Source: Mitsuaria chitosanitabida ATCC BAA-476 = NBRC 102408 (lineage in GTDB: Bacteria > Pseudomonadota > Gammaproteobacteria > Burkholderiales > Burkholderiaceae_C). Taken from it: a stretch of DNA of 64,000 nt. The stretch spans positions 40,875-104,874 of the forward strand of contig NZ_BCYP01000038.1 in the NCBI RefSeq assembly GCF_001598255.1, in the 5' to 3' direction. The first letter of the stretch is position 1. The number at the start of each line of letters is the position of its first letter. The notes below the pieces were generated by a model that was given only the letters and a program-made list of their open reading frames with translations, did no database searches and was not told the origin of the DNA. The position numbers were made by a program, and so were the translations under genes. Positions 52,786-61,927 of the stretch are shown in pieces.

Positions 52786-54927
52786 TCAGATCTTGTAGTC
52801 CAGCGTCACCGCGAAGGTGCGCGGCGCGCCGTAGGTCGCGCCATAGGCCAGGCCGCGGATGTACTTGCGGTCGAAGATGTTGTTGACGTTCAGGCGCACC
52901 GTCGCGTCCCGCGTCAGCTCGTACGAGGCGAAGGCGTTGGCGGTCATGAACGCGCCCTGATGGGTGCCGTTGGTCGCGTTGGTCTCGGACTGCCAGCGAC
53001 CGCCCACGCCCAGGCGCAGGGCGGGCAGCACCGGCACGCGCGTGTCGACGCGGAAGTTCAGCGTGTCGCGCGGGATCCAGAGGTAGGTGTCCTTGCCGTC
53101 CGGGCCGGTCAGCATCAGGTGGGTGTAGCCCACCGTCGCCTTCGCGTCCGCGGTGATGCGGCCCGTGACCTCGACTTCCCAGCCCTTGGACTTGACGTCC
53201 TGGCCGACGTAGTAGTCCTGACCGTCGATCGCCGTGCCCGGCGCCGAGATCTTGCCCGCGTAGGTCGCCAGACCCTGCTGCTTCGCGCTGAAGACGGCGA
53301 AGGTGGTCAGCAGCGCCTTGTTCAGCCACTCGGCCTTCACGCCGACCTCGGTGTTCACCCCCTTCATCGGATCCAGGTAGGCGCCCTTGATGTCGGTCTG
53401 ATCCTGGTTCTGGAAGATGTTGGAGTAGGACACGTAGCCCAGCACGTCCGGCGTGAAGTCATAGGTCAGGCCGACGTACGGGCTGGTCTCCTTCGTGTCC
53501 GGGTAGGTGGTGTTGGTCGCCGCGTTGCCGTAAATCGAGGCGCCGTCGCGCGCCAGCTTCACGGCATTCACGCCAACCACCGCGTGCAGCGCGTCCGTCA
53601 GCGTCAGGCGCGAGGCGGCGTACAGGCGCGTCAGCGTCTGGCTGCCCCGCGTGGAGGGCGAGCGCGGGCCCCAGGTGGGCTCTGTGTAGACGTTGCCGCC
53701 ATACGGGAAGGCCGGCAGCGGATCCAGCATGTGGGTCGTCGCGGCGAAGGTATCGACCGCGGTCTTCTCGCGCGACTGGCTCAGGCCCACCAGCAGCGTG
53801 TGCTCGCGGCCGAAGGCCGAGAACTTGCCGTTGAGGTTGGCGTCCAGCACGTTGTTGTCGGTCGCGCCCAGGCTGCGGTAGGGCCAGCCGACCAGGCCGG
53901 TGTCGTCGTTGTTGAGCACGCCGGTCAGGGAGTACGCGTACAGCAGCTTGGTGGCTTCGTTGCTGTGGCGGTAGTTGTAGGTGACCTTGGCTTCCCAGTC
54001 CTTGGACAGGCGATGGGTGTACTCGGCGAAGGCGTTGTAGGACTTGGTGTTCCAGTAGGTCCAGTCCTGCGAGGTCGACGAGCCCACCGGGAAGTCGGCC
54101 TGCGTGCCGTTGGCGCGCAGCAGCGTCAGCGAGCCCCAGGTGGGCGAGTCCTGCTTGGAATCCACCGCCGTGATGCCCAGCGTCAGCACGCCGTTGTCGC
54201 CGATCTGGCCGTCCACGACGCCGTAGATCGAGGTGCGCTTGTCCTTGAGGCCGCGCAGGTAGGAGTCCTTGTCCTCGGTCACCGCCACGAAGCGGCCGGC
54301 CCAGGCGCCGTCCTGGGTCAGCACCTTGTTGTAGTCGATGGCCGCACGCTTGAGGCCGTAGGAGCCCAGGCTGAAGCTGACTTCGCCGCCGTCCTCGTTC
54401 TTGGGGCGCTTGCGGATGTAGTTGATGGTGCCGGAGGCGTTGCCCACGCCGGTCAACAGGCCGTTGGCGCCGCGGATCAGCTCGATGCGCTCGAACAGAT
54501 AGGTGTCCTCGCGTCCGACCACCGTGCCCCAGGAGTTGGTCATCCCGAGGCCGTCGACCTGGGTCAGCTGGATGTCGAAACCGCGCGCGTTGAAGGTCGC
54601 GCGGTTGGTCTCGTACTGCTCGACGTTGATGCCGGTGGCCAGGCCCAGCGCCTCGTTGCTGCCGGTCAGGCCGAAGTTGGTCAGGTCTTCCCGGTCGATG
54701 GTGCTGATGGTCTGCGGCGTGTCCTTGATGTCCATCGCCAGGCCGGTCGCGCCCTTGGAGACGCGCTTGGCGCGCTTGCCGGCGACGACGATCTTCTCGA
54801 GCGTGCCGTCCGCGCCTGGAGCCGCGGTCTGGGTCTGCGATTGCGTCTGCGATTGGGCGAAGGCGGAATCGCCCAGCGCCAGGACCGCCGCCAGCGCGCA
54901 GGCGGTCATCAGGAATTGCTGCTTCAT
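52786..54927 (-). CDS. TonB-dependent siderophore receptor
   Basis: A 713-residue outer-membrane receptor of the TonB-siderophore family. The signal peptide ends at AFA (about residue 24). The linker has Gln/Thr repeats, followed by LEKIVVAGKRAKRV (TonB box region). DTPQTISTIDREDL, ARGFDIQLTQVDGLG and FERIELIRGANGLLTGVGNASGTINYIRKRPK are characteristic of ferric-siderophore receptors such as FpvA/FoxA. The barrel ends in VTLDYKI, ending at I rather than the usual aromatic residue. A Fur box lies upstream. The siderophore itself is not identifiable, and no synthesis genes are present. Confidence 0.93.
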   Translation of the reverse strand: MKQQFLMTACALAAVLALGDSAFAQSQTQSQTQTAAPGADGTLEKIVVAGKRAKRVSKGATGLAMDIKDTPQTISTIDREDLTNFGLTGSNEALGLATGINVEQYETNRATFNARGFDIQLTQVDGLGMTNSWGTVVGREDTYLFERIELIRGANGLLTGVGNASGTINYIRKRPKNEDGGEVSFSLGSYGLKRAAIDYNKVLTQDGAWAGRFVAVTEDKDSYLRGLKDKRTSIYGVVDGQIGDNGVLTLGITAVDSKQDSPTWGSLTLLRANGTQADFPVGSSTSQDWTYWNTKSYNAFAEYTHRLSKDWEAKVTYNYRHSNEATKLLYAYSLTGVLNNDDTGLVGWPYRSLGATDNNVLDANLNGKFSAFGREHTLLVGLSQSREKTAVDTFAATTHMLDPLPAFPYGGNVYTEPTWGPRSPSTRGSQTLTRLYAASRLTLTDALHAVVGVNAVKLARDGASIYGNAATNTTYPDTKETSPYVGLTYDFTPDVLGYVSYSNIFQNQDQTDIKGAYLDPMKGVNTEVGVKAEWLNKALLTTFAVFSAKQQGLATYAGKISAPGTAIDGQDYYVGQDVKSKGWEVEVTGRITADAKATVGYTHLMLTGPDGKDTYLWIPRDTLNFRVDTRVPVLPALRLGVGGRWQSETNATNGTHQGAFMTANAFASYELTRDATVRLNVNNIFDRKYIRGLAYGATYGAPRTFAVTLDYKI

Positions 54928-54989
54928 CGGGAGTGCAAGAGGAGTGGAACCTTGGCGTCGAGAACGCCACCGCCTCGCACTCTAATCGC

Positions 54990-55008
54990 AATGCGAGGAA
55001 TTCGCATT
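54990..55008. promoter_or_regulatory. Fur box AATGCGAGGAATTCGCATT
   Basis: A 19-bp dyad with perfect seven-base arms (AATGCGA / TCGCATT), close in form to proteobacterial Fur boxes of the AATGAGAANNATTCTCATT type. It lies about 63-81 bp upstream of the siderophore receptor start, so iron repression by Fur is expected. Confidence 0.75.
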
Positions 55009-55090
55009 TACAAACAGACAAAGTCGGCGTTGAACGTGGTAGCGATACCACGGGCGGCTCGCCAGCCGCCCGCCCTGATGACCGTGGGGA

Positions 55091-56632
55091 TCACGCGACC
55101 CGGAACACCGACACCACCTGCGACAGCCGCTGCGCCTGCTCCTGCAGCGAGGTCGACGCGGCGCTCGATTCCTCGACCAGCGCGGCGTTCTGCTGCGTCA
55201 TCTGATCCAGCTGCGCGACCGCCTGGTTGACCTGATGGATGCCGTCGCGCTGCTCGGTGGCGGCGGTGGCGATCTCGCCCATCAGATCGGTGACACGGCG
55301 CACGCCGGCCACGATCTCCTCCATGGTCCGGCCCGCCTGCGCCACGTCGGCGCCGCCGGCCTCCACGGTCTCCACCGAGTTGGCGATCAGCGTCTTGATC
55401 TCGCGCGCCGCTTCCGCGCTGCGCTGCGCCAGCGCCCGCACTTCCGAGGCCACGACCGCGAAGCCCTTGCCGTGCTCGCCCGCGCGTGCCGCCTCGACCG
55501 CCGCGTTCAGCGCCAGGATGTTGGTCTGGAAGGCGATGCCGTCGATGGCGCCGATGATGTCGGCGATCCGGCGCGAGGCCTCGCTGATGCTGGCCATGCG
55601 CTGCACGACCTGCGCCACCACCTCGCCGCCGCGGCCGGCCGCGTCCGCCGCATGCCGCGCCAGCTCGTTGGCCTGGCGCGCCGTGTCGGCCGACTGGGCG
55701 ACCGTGCCGGTCAGCTGCTCCATGCTGGAGGCCGTCTCCTCCAGGTTGGAGGCGGTCTGCTCGGTCCGTGCCGACAGGTCCAGGTTGCCGGTCGAGATCT
55801 GCGCCGACGCCGTCGACACCGATTCCACGCCCTGCCGCACCTCGCCCACCACCTGCCGCAACTGGCCGACCATGCGCGCCAGCGCGGTCTGCAATTGGGC
55901 GACCTCGTCCTGCCCCTGCGCCTTCAAGGTGCCGCGCAGATCGCCGTCGGCGACCGACTCCGCCAGCGCCACCGACGCCGTCAGCCGGCCCACGATCGCA
56001 CGCGTGATCAGCAGCGACAGCCAGGCGCCCAGCACGATCGCCGCCACGGTCAGCGCGCCGATGGTCCAGCGGCTGCGCTTGTAGATGTCGACCGCCGAGG
56101 CATTCGCCCCCGCGCCGCCGGCCACCTCCAGCTTCACCAGGTCCTCGATCGCGTTGATGACGACGTCGTAGCCGCCCTGCGCGTCCTTGAGCGCCTTCAT
56201 CGCCGCGGCCGTGTCGTTGCCGCGGTTGACCTCCACGGCCTTGTCGCTCAGCCCGGTGTAGGCATTCCAGCCCTCGTGGATGCGCTTGACCAGCACGCGC
56301 TGCTCGGGCGTGACGGCAAGCTGCTCCTCGTCCACGATGCTCTTGAGCAGATCGGCGCGCACGTCGAGCAGGCTCTTCTCGTTGGCCGCGCGATCGGCGT
56401 CGGTGGCCAGCAGCAGGCGGTACTCCTTCATCCGATGCCGGATGAATTGATAGCGCACCACCTGCGCCCCCGAGAGCGACGGCATCCAGTGCTCGCCGAT
56501 CTCGGTGGCGGACGCGCTCACGCGCGAGAGCTGATAGAGCCCCAGACCGCCGGTGACGGCGGTCAGCAGCAGCACGCTCACGAATGCGAGGCCCAGCTTG
56601 GCGCCCACGCTCAACTTGTCGATCCAGTTCAT
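55091..56632 (-). CDS. methyl-accepting chemotaxis protein
   Basis: A 513-residue transmembrane chemoreceptor. It has a first helix ([23 protein letters not shown]), a periplasmic four-helix-bundle ligand domain (about 35-185), a second helix ([26 protein letters not shown]), a HAMP domain, and the signalling hairpin with [23 protein letters not shown]. It signals to CheA/CheW. It lies 28 nt downstream of the GMC dehydrogenase gene on the same strand and is thus likely part of that operon. No CheR-tethering pentapeptide is visible at the C-terminus. Confidence 0.94.
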   Translation of the reverse strand: MNWIDKLSVGAKLGLAFVSVLLLTAVTGGLGLYQLSRVSASATEIGEHWMPSLSGAQVVRYQFIRHRMKEYRLLLATDADRAANEKSLLDVRADLLKSIVDEEQLAVTPEQRVLVKRIHEGWNAYTGLSDKAVEVNRGNDTAAAMKALKDAQGGYDVVINAIEDLVKLEVAGGAGANASAVDIYKRSRWTIGALTVAAIVLGAWLSLLITRAIVGRLTASVALAESVADGDLRGTLKAQGQDEVAQLQTALARMVGQLRQVVGEVRQGVESVSTASAQISTGNLDLSARTEQTASNLEETASSMEQLTGTVAQSADTARQANELARHAADAAGRGGEVVAQVVQRMASISEASRRIADIIGAIDGIAFQTNILALNAAVEAARAGEHGKGFAVVASEVRALAQRSAEAAREIKTLIANSVETVEAGGADVAQAGRTMEEIVAGVRRVTDLMGEIATAATEQRDGIHQVNQAVAQLDQMTQQNAALVEESSAASTSLQEQAQRLSQVVSVFRVA

Positions 56633-56660
56633 GCCGGATTCCTCCCTGATGGTGTTGGTT

Positions 56661-58292
56661 TCAGATTTCCTTGAGCAGCGTGTCGGCGATGCGCAGGCTC
56701 AGCGCGGCGCCGGTCAGCGTCGGGTTCATGCACGAGGCCGAGGGCATCACGCCGGTGCCGGCGATGAAGAAGTTCGGGTGGTCGTGCGTGCGGCAGTCGC
56801 GGTCGACCACCGAGTCCTTCGGGTCGTCGCCCATCAGCGTCGTGCCCATGATGTGCTGGCGGTCCTGATGCTTGGTGTCCATCTTGAGGATGTCCGCGTC
56901 CATCAGCTTGGCCATGCGCTCCAGGTCCTTGACGGCGAAGTCACGGCCGGCGTTCCAGTAGTCGTTGACGCTGTAATAGATCTCCGGCACCGGGATGCCG
57001 ATGGCGTCCTTGTGCGTCTTGCTGGGCACGATGCGGTTCTGCGGCTGGGCCTCGGTCTCGAAGTCCACCGCCACGTTCAGCGAGCGCGCCGAGCGCTTGC
57101 GGATCTCCTCGTCCAGCTTGGAACCCATCACGCCCTTGGCCAGCAGCTCCGACGCGATCTGCTGCGTCGGCACCGTGTTGCGGAACTTGGTCTTGTAGCT
57201 GGGGATGTCCTTGCGGAAGGGACCGTCGCGGTAGTTCAGATAGACGAGCAGCTCGGTCGGGCCCTGACCCGGCCAGACGTCCTCGTTCATCATGATGTTC
57301 ATGCTGATGCCGGTGTGGCCCATCAGGTTGCGGCCCACCTGGTCGGAGCTGTTGGCGATGCCGTTCGGGTACTTCTCCGAGGTCGACATCAGCAGCAGCT
57401 TGGGGCCCTCGATCGCGTAGGCGGCCAGCACGAAGTGGCGCGCGGTCAGCGCATGCGAGCTGCCGTCGGGCTTCTTGTAATGGACGCGCGTGATCTTGCC
57501 GTCGTCGCCGGCCTCGATGCGATAGGCCACCGCGTTGTCCAGCAGCTTGGCGCCGGCGCGCTCGGCCACGTCGATGTGCATGGAGCCGTCGTACTTCGCG
57601 CCGATCGGGCAGACCGGGTTGCAGTTGTTGTTGCCCGCGCAGACCGGCCGGTTGCCGTAGGGCCGCGAAGCGCGCCCGTGCGGCTCGATCACCGGGTGGT
57701 AGCCGCCCGGCTTGAGCATGTCCGTCACCCGCTTCATGAAGTAGGGCTCGGCCAGCGGCTTCATCGGGAAGGGCTTGGAACGCGGCGGGCTGGGCTCGGC
57801 GCCGTGGCCGCTCTCATCCTGACCGTCGACGCCGGAGACGCCCAGCTCTTCCTCGGCCTGGCAGTAATACGGTTCGAGCTCGTCATAGCCGATGGGCCAG
57901 TCGCGGCCGCGGCCGTAGAGCGACTTGAGCTTGAAGTCGTTGGGGATCATGCGCCACAGCGCGGAGCCGAAGTGCCAGGTCGTGCCCCCGACCACGCGCA
58001 GGTACTTGGTCGGGTAGGAGACCGGCCCGGTCTGGCGCAGGTAGTCGCCGTAGGTCGACGGGATGTGCGGCGGATTGGGGAACGGGGAGCCCGCGCCCTG
58101 CAGCTTCATGTTGGCCAGCGAGAGCTTGACCGGCGCATTGCGGAAGGTCTCGACGATGTCGGCGCGGCGCACGCGCGGACCGGCTTCGAGAATGATGACG
58201 GACTTGCCCGCCTTGGCGACGCGGCTGGCGATCAGCCCGCCCATCACCCCGGACCCGATGACGATCAGATCGGCGTCGTACTGTGTGCTCAT
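56661..58292 (-). CDS. GMC oxidoreductase, FAD subunit of membrane sugar/alcohol dehydrogenase
   Basis: A 543-residue flavoprotein like the catalytic subunits of gluconate, sorbitol and FAD-dependent glucose dehydrogenases. The FAD motif [19 protein letters not shown] is at the N-terminus. The [15 protein letters not shown] cysteine cluster resembles the iron-sulfur site of FAD-glucose dehydrogenase. The C-terminal GMC His/Asn region is [25 protein letters not shown]. It oxidises a sugar or polyol in the periplasm and passes electrons to the triheme subunit. The start overlaps the small-subunit stop by 4 nt. The substrate is not certain. Confidence 0.9.
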   Translation of the reverse strand: MSTQYDADLIVIGSGVMGGLIASRVAKAGKSVIILEAGPRVRRADIVETFRNAPVKLSLANMKLQGAGSPFPNPPHIPSTYGDYLRQTGPVSYPTKYLRVVGGTTWHFGSALWRMIPNDFKLKSLYGRGRDWPIGYDELEPYYCQAEEELGVSGVDGQDESGHGAEPSPPRSKPFPMKPLAEPYFMKRVTDMLKPGGYHPVIEPHGRASRPYGNRPVCAGNNNCNPVCPIGAKYDGSMHIDVAERAGAKLLDNAVAYRIEAGDDGKITRVHYKKPDGSSHALTARHFVLAAYAIEGPKLLLMSTSEKYPNGIANSSDQVGRNLMGHTGISMNIMMNEDVWPGQGPTELLVYLNYRDGPFRKDIPSYKTKFRNTVPTQQIASELLAKGVMGSKLDEEIRKRSARSLNVAVDFETEAQPQNRIVPSKTHKDAIGIPVPEIYYSVNDYWNAGRDFAVKDLERMAKLMDADILKMDTKHQDRQHIMGTTLMGDDPKDSVVDRDCRTHDHPNFFIAGTGVMPSASCMNPTLTGAALSLRIADTLLKEI

Positions 58293-58915
58293 GAGGATTT
58301 GCGTTCGTTGGAGGCGCTGATGGGCGCCGTGGCGGGCGCGCTCGTGGGCGCGGTCGCGGAGGAGGCCGGCTGCTCGCCCCAGGAGTCGGGGCCGGCGCCA
58401 TAGGTCGGCACCACCAGGACGTCCTTGGTCGGCCGGTACATCAGGGCCTCTGCGTAGCTGATGAGCTCGGCGTCGGCGTCCTGGCCGACGATGCCCAAGT
58501 ACCAGGCCGAGACGATGCGCGTGGTCAGCGCGCGCAGCGTGTCCTTGAGCTCGGGCGCCTCCAGCAACTGGTCGATGCTGGCGGCCTGGCTCGATGCGAT
58601 CAGCGTGAGCAGCGCGCGGGCGCTGTCGCCGAACTGCGGATCGCGCTTGGCCAGCGCCGCCTGATAGCGGCCGGCGAGCGTCGCATCCAACGGCTGGCCG
58701 CCGGTCAGGAAGACCGACAGTCGCAGGAAATCCGCGGCGGGCAGCGCGGCGGCGTCACCGGCTGCCGACGCGGTCGCGGCGATGCCTTCGCGCGCGGCCA
58801 GCAGGCCGGCGCCGCCGAGCGCCAGCGCGGTGCCCGCCAGCGAGGCCATCTCCAGCAGGCTACGGCGCGAGAGCGAGCGGCTCAGCGCTTGCGAGGGGTC
58901 GTGTTCATGGGTCAT
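58289..58915 (-). CDS. dehydrogenase small (gamma) subunit with Tat signal
   Basis: A 208-residue protein of the gluconate 2-dehydrogenase subunit 3/sorbitol dehydrogenase small-subunit family. The twin-arginine leader SLSRRSLLEMASLAGTALALGGAG is visible near residues 13-40. Such subunits carry the signal that exports the folded flavoprotein with them (hitchhiker mechanism), since the FAD subunit has none. It lies between the cytochrome (13-nt gap) and FAD-subunit genes (4-nt overlap). Residues 40-190 are the typical helical domain, and a Ser/Pro/Ala-rich tail follows. Confidence 0.87.
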   Translation of the reverse strand: MTHEHDPSQALSRSLSRRSLLEMASLAGTALALGGAGLLAAREGIAATASAAGDAAALPAADFLRLSVFLTGGQPLDATLAGRYQAALAKRDPQFGDSARALLTLIASSQAASIDQLLEAPELKDTLRALTTRIVSAWYLGIVGQDADAELISYAEALMYRPTKDVLVVPTYGAGPDSWGEQPASSATAPTSAPATAPISASNERKSS

Positions 58916-58928
58916 GGGGGAACTCCGA

Positions 58929-60404
58929 TCAGAGCGAGCGGCGCGCGCGCTTGGCGCGGCGGCTGCGCAGCACGAGGGCGATCAACGCCAGCAGCACCAG
59001 CACGGCGGCCGGCACCAGGAAGGGCTGCGCCTTGGCGAGCAGGGGCTTGGGGCCGCCGGCGCGGGCGACGCGCACGTCCTCCAGGCTGACCTTGACGGCG
59101 GCATTGCCGTAGCGGCTCAGCACGTAGTTGGAGAGGTCGGCGATCTCCTGATCGCTGAGGCGATCGGTGAAAGAGGCGTCGTCGCCGAAGGCCGGCATGA
59201 AATGCGGCTTCCCGGCGACCGTGCGGTCCACGCCGTGGAGGATGGTCGCGATCAGGTTGTCGGCGCGATCGCCTCCGGTGGCGGTGTTGTGGAACAGCGA
59301 GGGGTACTCGCCATTCCGGGTACCGGTACCATTCTCCTGATGACAATGGGCGCAACTGGCGCTGAACACCCGCCATCCGGGATCGACGTCGTTCAGGCCA
59401 CGCAGCGCGACTTCATCGCGCGAGGCGTCGCCGAAGGCGTGACGCGGCCGGATGTCGGTCGACGTGCCGCCGCCCACCACCGCCGGGGTCTGCTTCAGGT
59501 AGGCCACGATGGCGCGCAGATCGGCTTCGGGCAGGTGCTGCAGGCTGTGCTCGATCGCCTCGGCCATCGGACCGGCCGCTTGCGCCTTGCCATGGACCTG
59601 ACCGGTCTTGAGGTACTGCACCAGCTCGTCGTCGCTCCAGCCGCCGATGCCGTGGACCTTGTCCGAGGTGATGTTGGGCGCGAACCAGGGACCGACGTTG
59701 GCGCCGGACAGGAAGGGCTTGCCCAGGTCCTCGGCCATCAGCGTGTTGCGCGGCGTGTGGCAGGTGCTGCAGTGCGCCAGCGCGTTGGCCAGGTAGGCGC
59801 CGCGGTTGACCTGCTCGGTCTTGGCGGGATCGGGGGTGAAGCGCTGGTCCTTCAGGAACATCGCGTTCCAGGCGGCCATCGAGGCGCGCACGCTGAAGGG
59901 GAACGGCAGATGCGTCTCGGCGACCGGCGTGTCGACCGGCTTCACGTCGTGCATGAAGTAGGCGTAGAGGGCCTGGGTGTCGGCGTCGCTCAGCTGCGTG
60001 TAGGCGGTGTAGGGCATCGCCGGGTACAGGTGGGCGCCGTCGCGGCGCACGCCCTGGCGCAAGGCGCGCTGGAACTCGGCCAGCGTGTAGGCGCCGATGC
60101 CGTGCGTGGTCGAGGGCGTGATGTTGGTCGCCACGATGGCGCCCATCGGCGACTCGATCGCGTAACCGCCGGCGAAGGGCACGCCGCCCTTGGGCGCGGT
60201 GTGGCAGGCGGCGCAGTCGGCCGCGACGGCCAGTTGCCTGCCGCGCGCGATCAGCGCGGCGTCGGGCGCGGCGCTCTGTGCGGCGCCCGGCGCGGCATCC
60301 GGCCGGACGTCCTGCGCCCGGGCCAGGCCCGGGCAGGCGCACAAGGTCCACAACAGCAGCGACAGCGCCGTCGTGCCTCGTGACTTGAAGCTCATCGATC
60401 TCAT
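58929..60404 (-). CDS. membrane-bound triheme cytochrome c subunit
   Basis: A 491-residue cytochrome c with three CxxCH sites (CAACH, CSTCH and CAHCH), a signal peptide (ALSLLLWTLCACPGLARAQ) and a C-terminal membrane anchor (FLVPAAVLVLLALIALVL). It matches the cytochrome subunits of three-component alcohol, gluconate and sorbitol dehydrogenases and passes electrons to ubiquinone. ATG at 60404 is chosen because the signal peptide starts there; the upstream extension contains no conserved sequence. It is first in the operon with the small and FAD subunits. Confidence 0.93.
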   Translation of the reverse strand: MRSMSFKSRGTTALSLLLWTLCACPGLARAQDVRPDAAPGAAQSAAPDAALIARGRQLAVAADCAACHTAPKGGVPFAGGYAIESPMGAIVATNITPSTTHGIGAYTLAEFQRALRQGVRRDGAHLYPAMPYTAYTQLSDADTQALYAYFMHDVKPVDTPVAETHLPFPFSVRASMAAWNAMFLKDQRFTPDPAKTEQVNRGAYLANALAHCSTCHTPRNTLMAEDLGKPFLSGANVGPWFAPNITSDKVHGIGGWSDDELVQYLKTGQVHGKAQAAGPMAEAIEHSLQHLPEADLRAIVAYLKQTPAVVGGGTSTDIRPRHAFGDASRDEVALRGLNDVDPGWRVFSASCAHCHQENGTGTRNGEYPSLFHNTATGGDRADNLIATILHGVDRTVAGKPHFMPAFGDDASFTDRLSDQEIADLSNYVLSRYGNAAVKVSLEDVRVARAGGPKPLLAKAQPFLVPAAVLVLLALIALVLRSRRAKRARRSL

Positions 60405-60624
60405 GGTTTGGATTCCCCAGTCGTGGTTCGTGCGTGACCGTCGCCGCGCGGATGACGGCCGCACTGTGGTCGGCGCGCCAGAGCGGCGCGTCTCCCGTTC
60501 GGAGGAGTTTCCCCAGCCCGCGCTCGAATAAACCGAAACGCGGCGCCGGTCCTCGCACGGATGCCGGCGGATGGTCGACATCCCGCACACGGCCGGAGAA
60601 AAGATCGGAGATCGCCCGTTTGGG

Positions 60625-60696
60625 GTCAGGTCTTGCCTGGCGCGCACGGATATTGTTGCAACGCAACATCAGCCCAGCGTCAGGTCTTGCCTGGCG
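60625..60696. repeat. direct repeats GTCAGGTCTTGCCTGGCG
   Basis: Perfect 18-bp copies at 60625-60642 and 60679-60696. Between them TGTTGC-AAC-GCAACA forms a small palindrome. GGGTCAGGTCTTGCC-like strings are familiar from REP-type intergenic elements of proteobacteria, so this may be a decayed REP or mobile-element remnant. Confidence 0.6.
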
Positions 60697-60725
60697 AGCC
60701 GCCGTCCGCGAGCAATCTCCGAGTC

Positions 60726-60742
60726 CAGTTGTCGGACAACTG
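60726..60742. repeat. 17-bp palindrome CAGTTGTCGGACAACTG
   Basis: Perfect odd-length palindrome around a central G, 320 bp upstream of the cytochrome start. It could be an operator for the dehydrogenase operon, although the distance is long. Confidence 0.5.
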
Positions 60743-60815
60743 CCGCATGGCGGAGCGAATGCCCCAAGGCGGGGCTTGCTGCCTGCGCTTGGAGGTTTGG
60801 GCTCGTTGCCGTTCG

Positions 60816-60856
60816 AAGACCCTCTCCCCCGCCCTCTCCCGCAAGCGGGCGAGGGA
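60816..60856. repeat. REP-like element, copy 2 (left arm of doublet)
   Basis: About 41 bp with the palindromic core CCCTCTCCCGCAAGCGGG. It matches copy 3 in inverted orientation at all but a few bases, and copy 1 at 31357-31398. Confidence 0.75.
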
Positions 60857-60872
60857 GTTGTCTGGGCGCTGC

Positions 60873-60944
60873 GCCGATCTGTGCGCCGATCTGTGCGCTG
60901 ATCTGTGCGCTGATCTGTGGGCTGATCTGTGCGCCCATCTATGC
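60873..60944. repeat. six tandem 12-bp repeats (GCYGATCTGTGC)
   Basis: Six adjoining 12-bp units at 60873, 60885, 60897, 60909, 60921 and 60933: two GCCGATCTGTGC, two GCTGATCTGTGC and two divergent units. They fill the space between the two inverted REP-like arms. The units are contiguous without spacers, so this is a minisatellite, not a CRISPR. Confidence 0.85.
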
Positions 60945-60958
60945 GCCGCTCAGTCAGG

Positions 60959-61000
60959 CCCCCTCTCCCGCTTGCGGGAGAGGGCGGGGGAGAGGGTCTT
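60959..61000. repeat. REP-like element, copy 3 (right arm of doublet)
   Basis: Inverted copy of the 60816-60856 element. The outer ends both read AAGACCCTCTCCCCCGCCCT in the outward-to-inward direction. Confidence 0.75.
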
Positions 61001-61033
61001 AGATCAGGGTCCGGGGTGCACGCGGTTCGCGCC

Positions 61034-61918
61034 TTATCTGTTCACCATCACGATCCCCGCCGCCAGCCCCGCGAGCGCCAGCATCAGACGAGGCGTGATC
61101 GGTTCGGCGAGCAGCAGCGCGCCGGCGAGCAGCCCGAACAGCGGCGTGCTCAAGGTGAAGCTGGAGAGCTTGGTCGCCGGGTAATGGCGGATCAGCCAGA
61201 ACCACAGCAGGTAGCTGACGAACGAGACGATCACCGCCTGGAACCCGAAAAGTCCCAGCAGGCGCCACGACCACGCGATCGGGAAGCCCTCCCCCGACAC
61301 CGCGGCACCCGCCGCCAGCGCCACCGCGGAGATCGCCAGCTGGTACAGCAGCGTCTTCTCGGCGCTCGCCGACGACAGCTTCGTGCCACGGATCGCCAGC
61401 GTGGTCCCGCCCCACAGCAGCGCGGCCGCGACGCCCAGCGCGTCACCGATCCACTGCAGCGGCTTGCCACTCGACTGCAGGCCCTCGCCGAATGCGAAGG
61501 CCACCGCGCCGAAGGCGATCAGCAGGCCGAAGGCCTGGCGCGGGCGCAGCTTCTCCGACGGCGAGATCAGCGGCATGCCCAGCGCCACGACGAAAGGCGC
61601 GAGGTAGATGAACACGACCATGCGCGAGGCCGTCGTGTACTGCAGACCGAGGAAGATGCAGGCGAACTCCGCCGCGAAGAGCAGCCCCGCGAGCAGACCG
61701 CCCTTCAGGCTGCCATCACGGGTGAAGAGCGCGATGCCGCGCGCGGCCGCGAAGCCCCACACCAGCAGCCCCGCCACGCCCGAGCGCAGCGCCGCCTGCC
61801 ACAAGGGGCCGATCTCCGTCAGCGCCGCCTTGGCGGCGACCTGGTTCAGGCCCCACAGCAGGCAGCATCCGAGCAGGATGAGCACCGCCGTTCCGTCGAG
61901 TTGCTGCTTGCGTTCCAT
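61034..61918 (-). CDS. EamA/DMT-family transporter
   Basis: A 294-residue protein of ten membrane helices in two EamA repeats, for example LILLGCCLLWGLNQVAAKAAL at the start and GVAAALLWGGTTLAIRGTKL at the start of the second half. It probably exports a small metabolite. It lies 9 nt after the rhombosortase-like gene on the same strand, so it is in an operon with it and glnE. The substrate is not inferable. Confidence 0.9.
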   Translation of the reverse strand: MERKQQLDGTAVLILLGCCLLWGLNQVAAKAALTEIGPLWQAALRSGVAGLLVWGFAAARGIALFTRDGSLKGGLLAGLLFAAEFACIFLGLQYTTASRMVVFIYLAPFVVALGMPLISPSEKLRPRQAFGLLIAFGAVAFAFGEGLQSSGKPLQWIGDALGVAAALLWGGTTLAIRGTKLSSASAEKTLLYQLAISAVALAAGAAVSGEGFPIAWSWRLLGLFGFQAVIVSFVSYLLWFWLIRHYPATKLSSFTLSTPLFGLLAGALLLAEPITPRLMLALAGLAAGIVMVNR

Positions 61919-61927
61919 GGCGCCAGA

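Larger units (their letters stand above)
60405..61033. other. repeat-rich intergenic region without genes
   Basis: A 629-bp stretch holding the dehydrogenase promoter on its left side, then two direct copies of an 18-mer, a 17-bp palindrome, and an inverted REP-like pair around 12-bp tandem repeats. Several frames are open only because of the repeat composition; none has family resemblance. Confidence 0.7.

Noticed and set aside
58929..60647. Longer cytochrome c frame starting at 60647
   Set aside because: The extra 81 residues are Arg/Ser-rich, precede a normal signal peptide and extend towards the intergenic repeats.
60873..60944. Possible CRISPR array
   Set aside because: The 12-bp units are contiguous without spacers, and no cas gene is present; it is a minisatellite.
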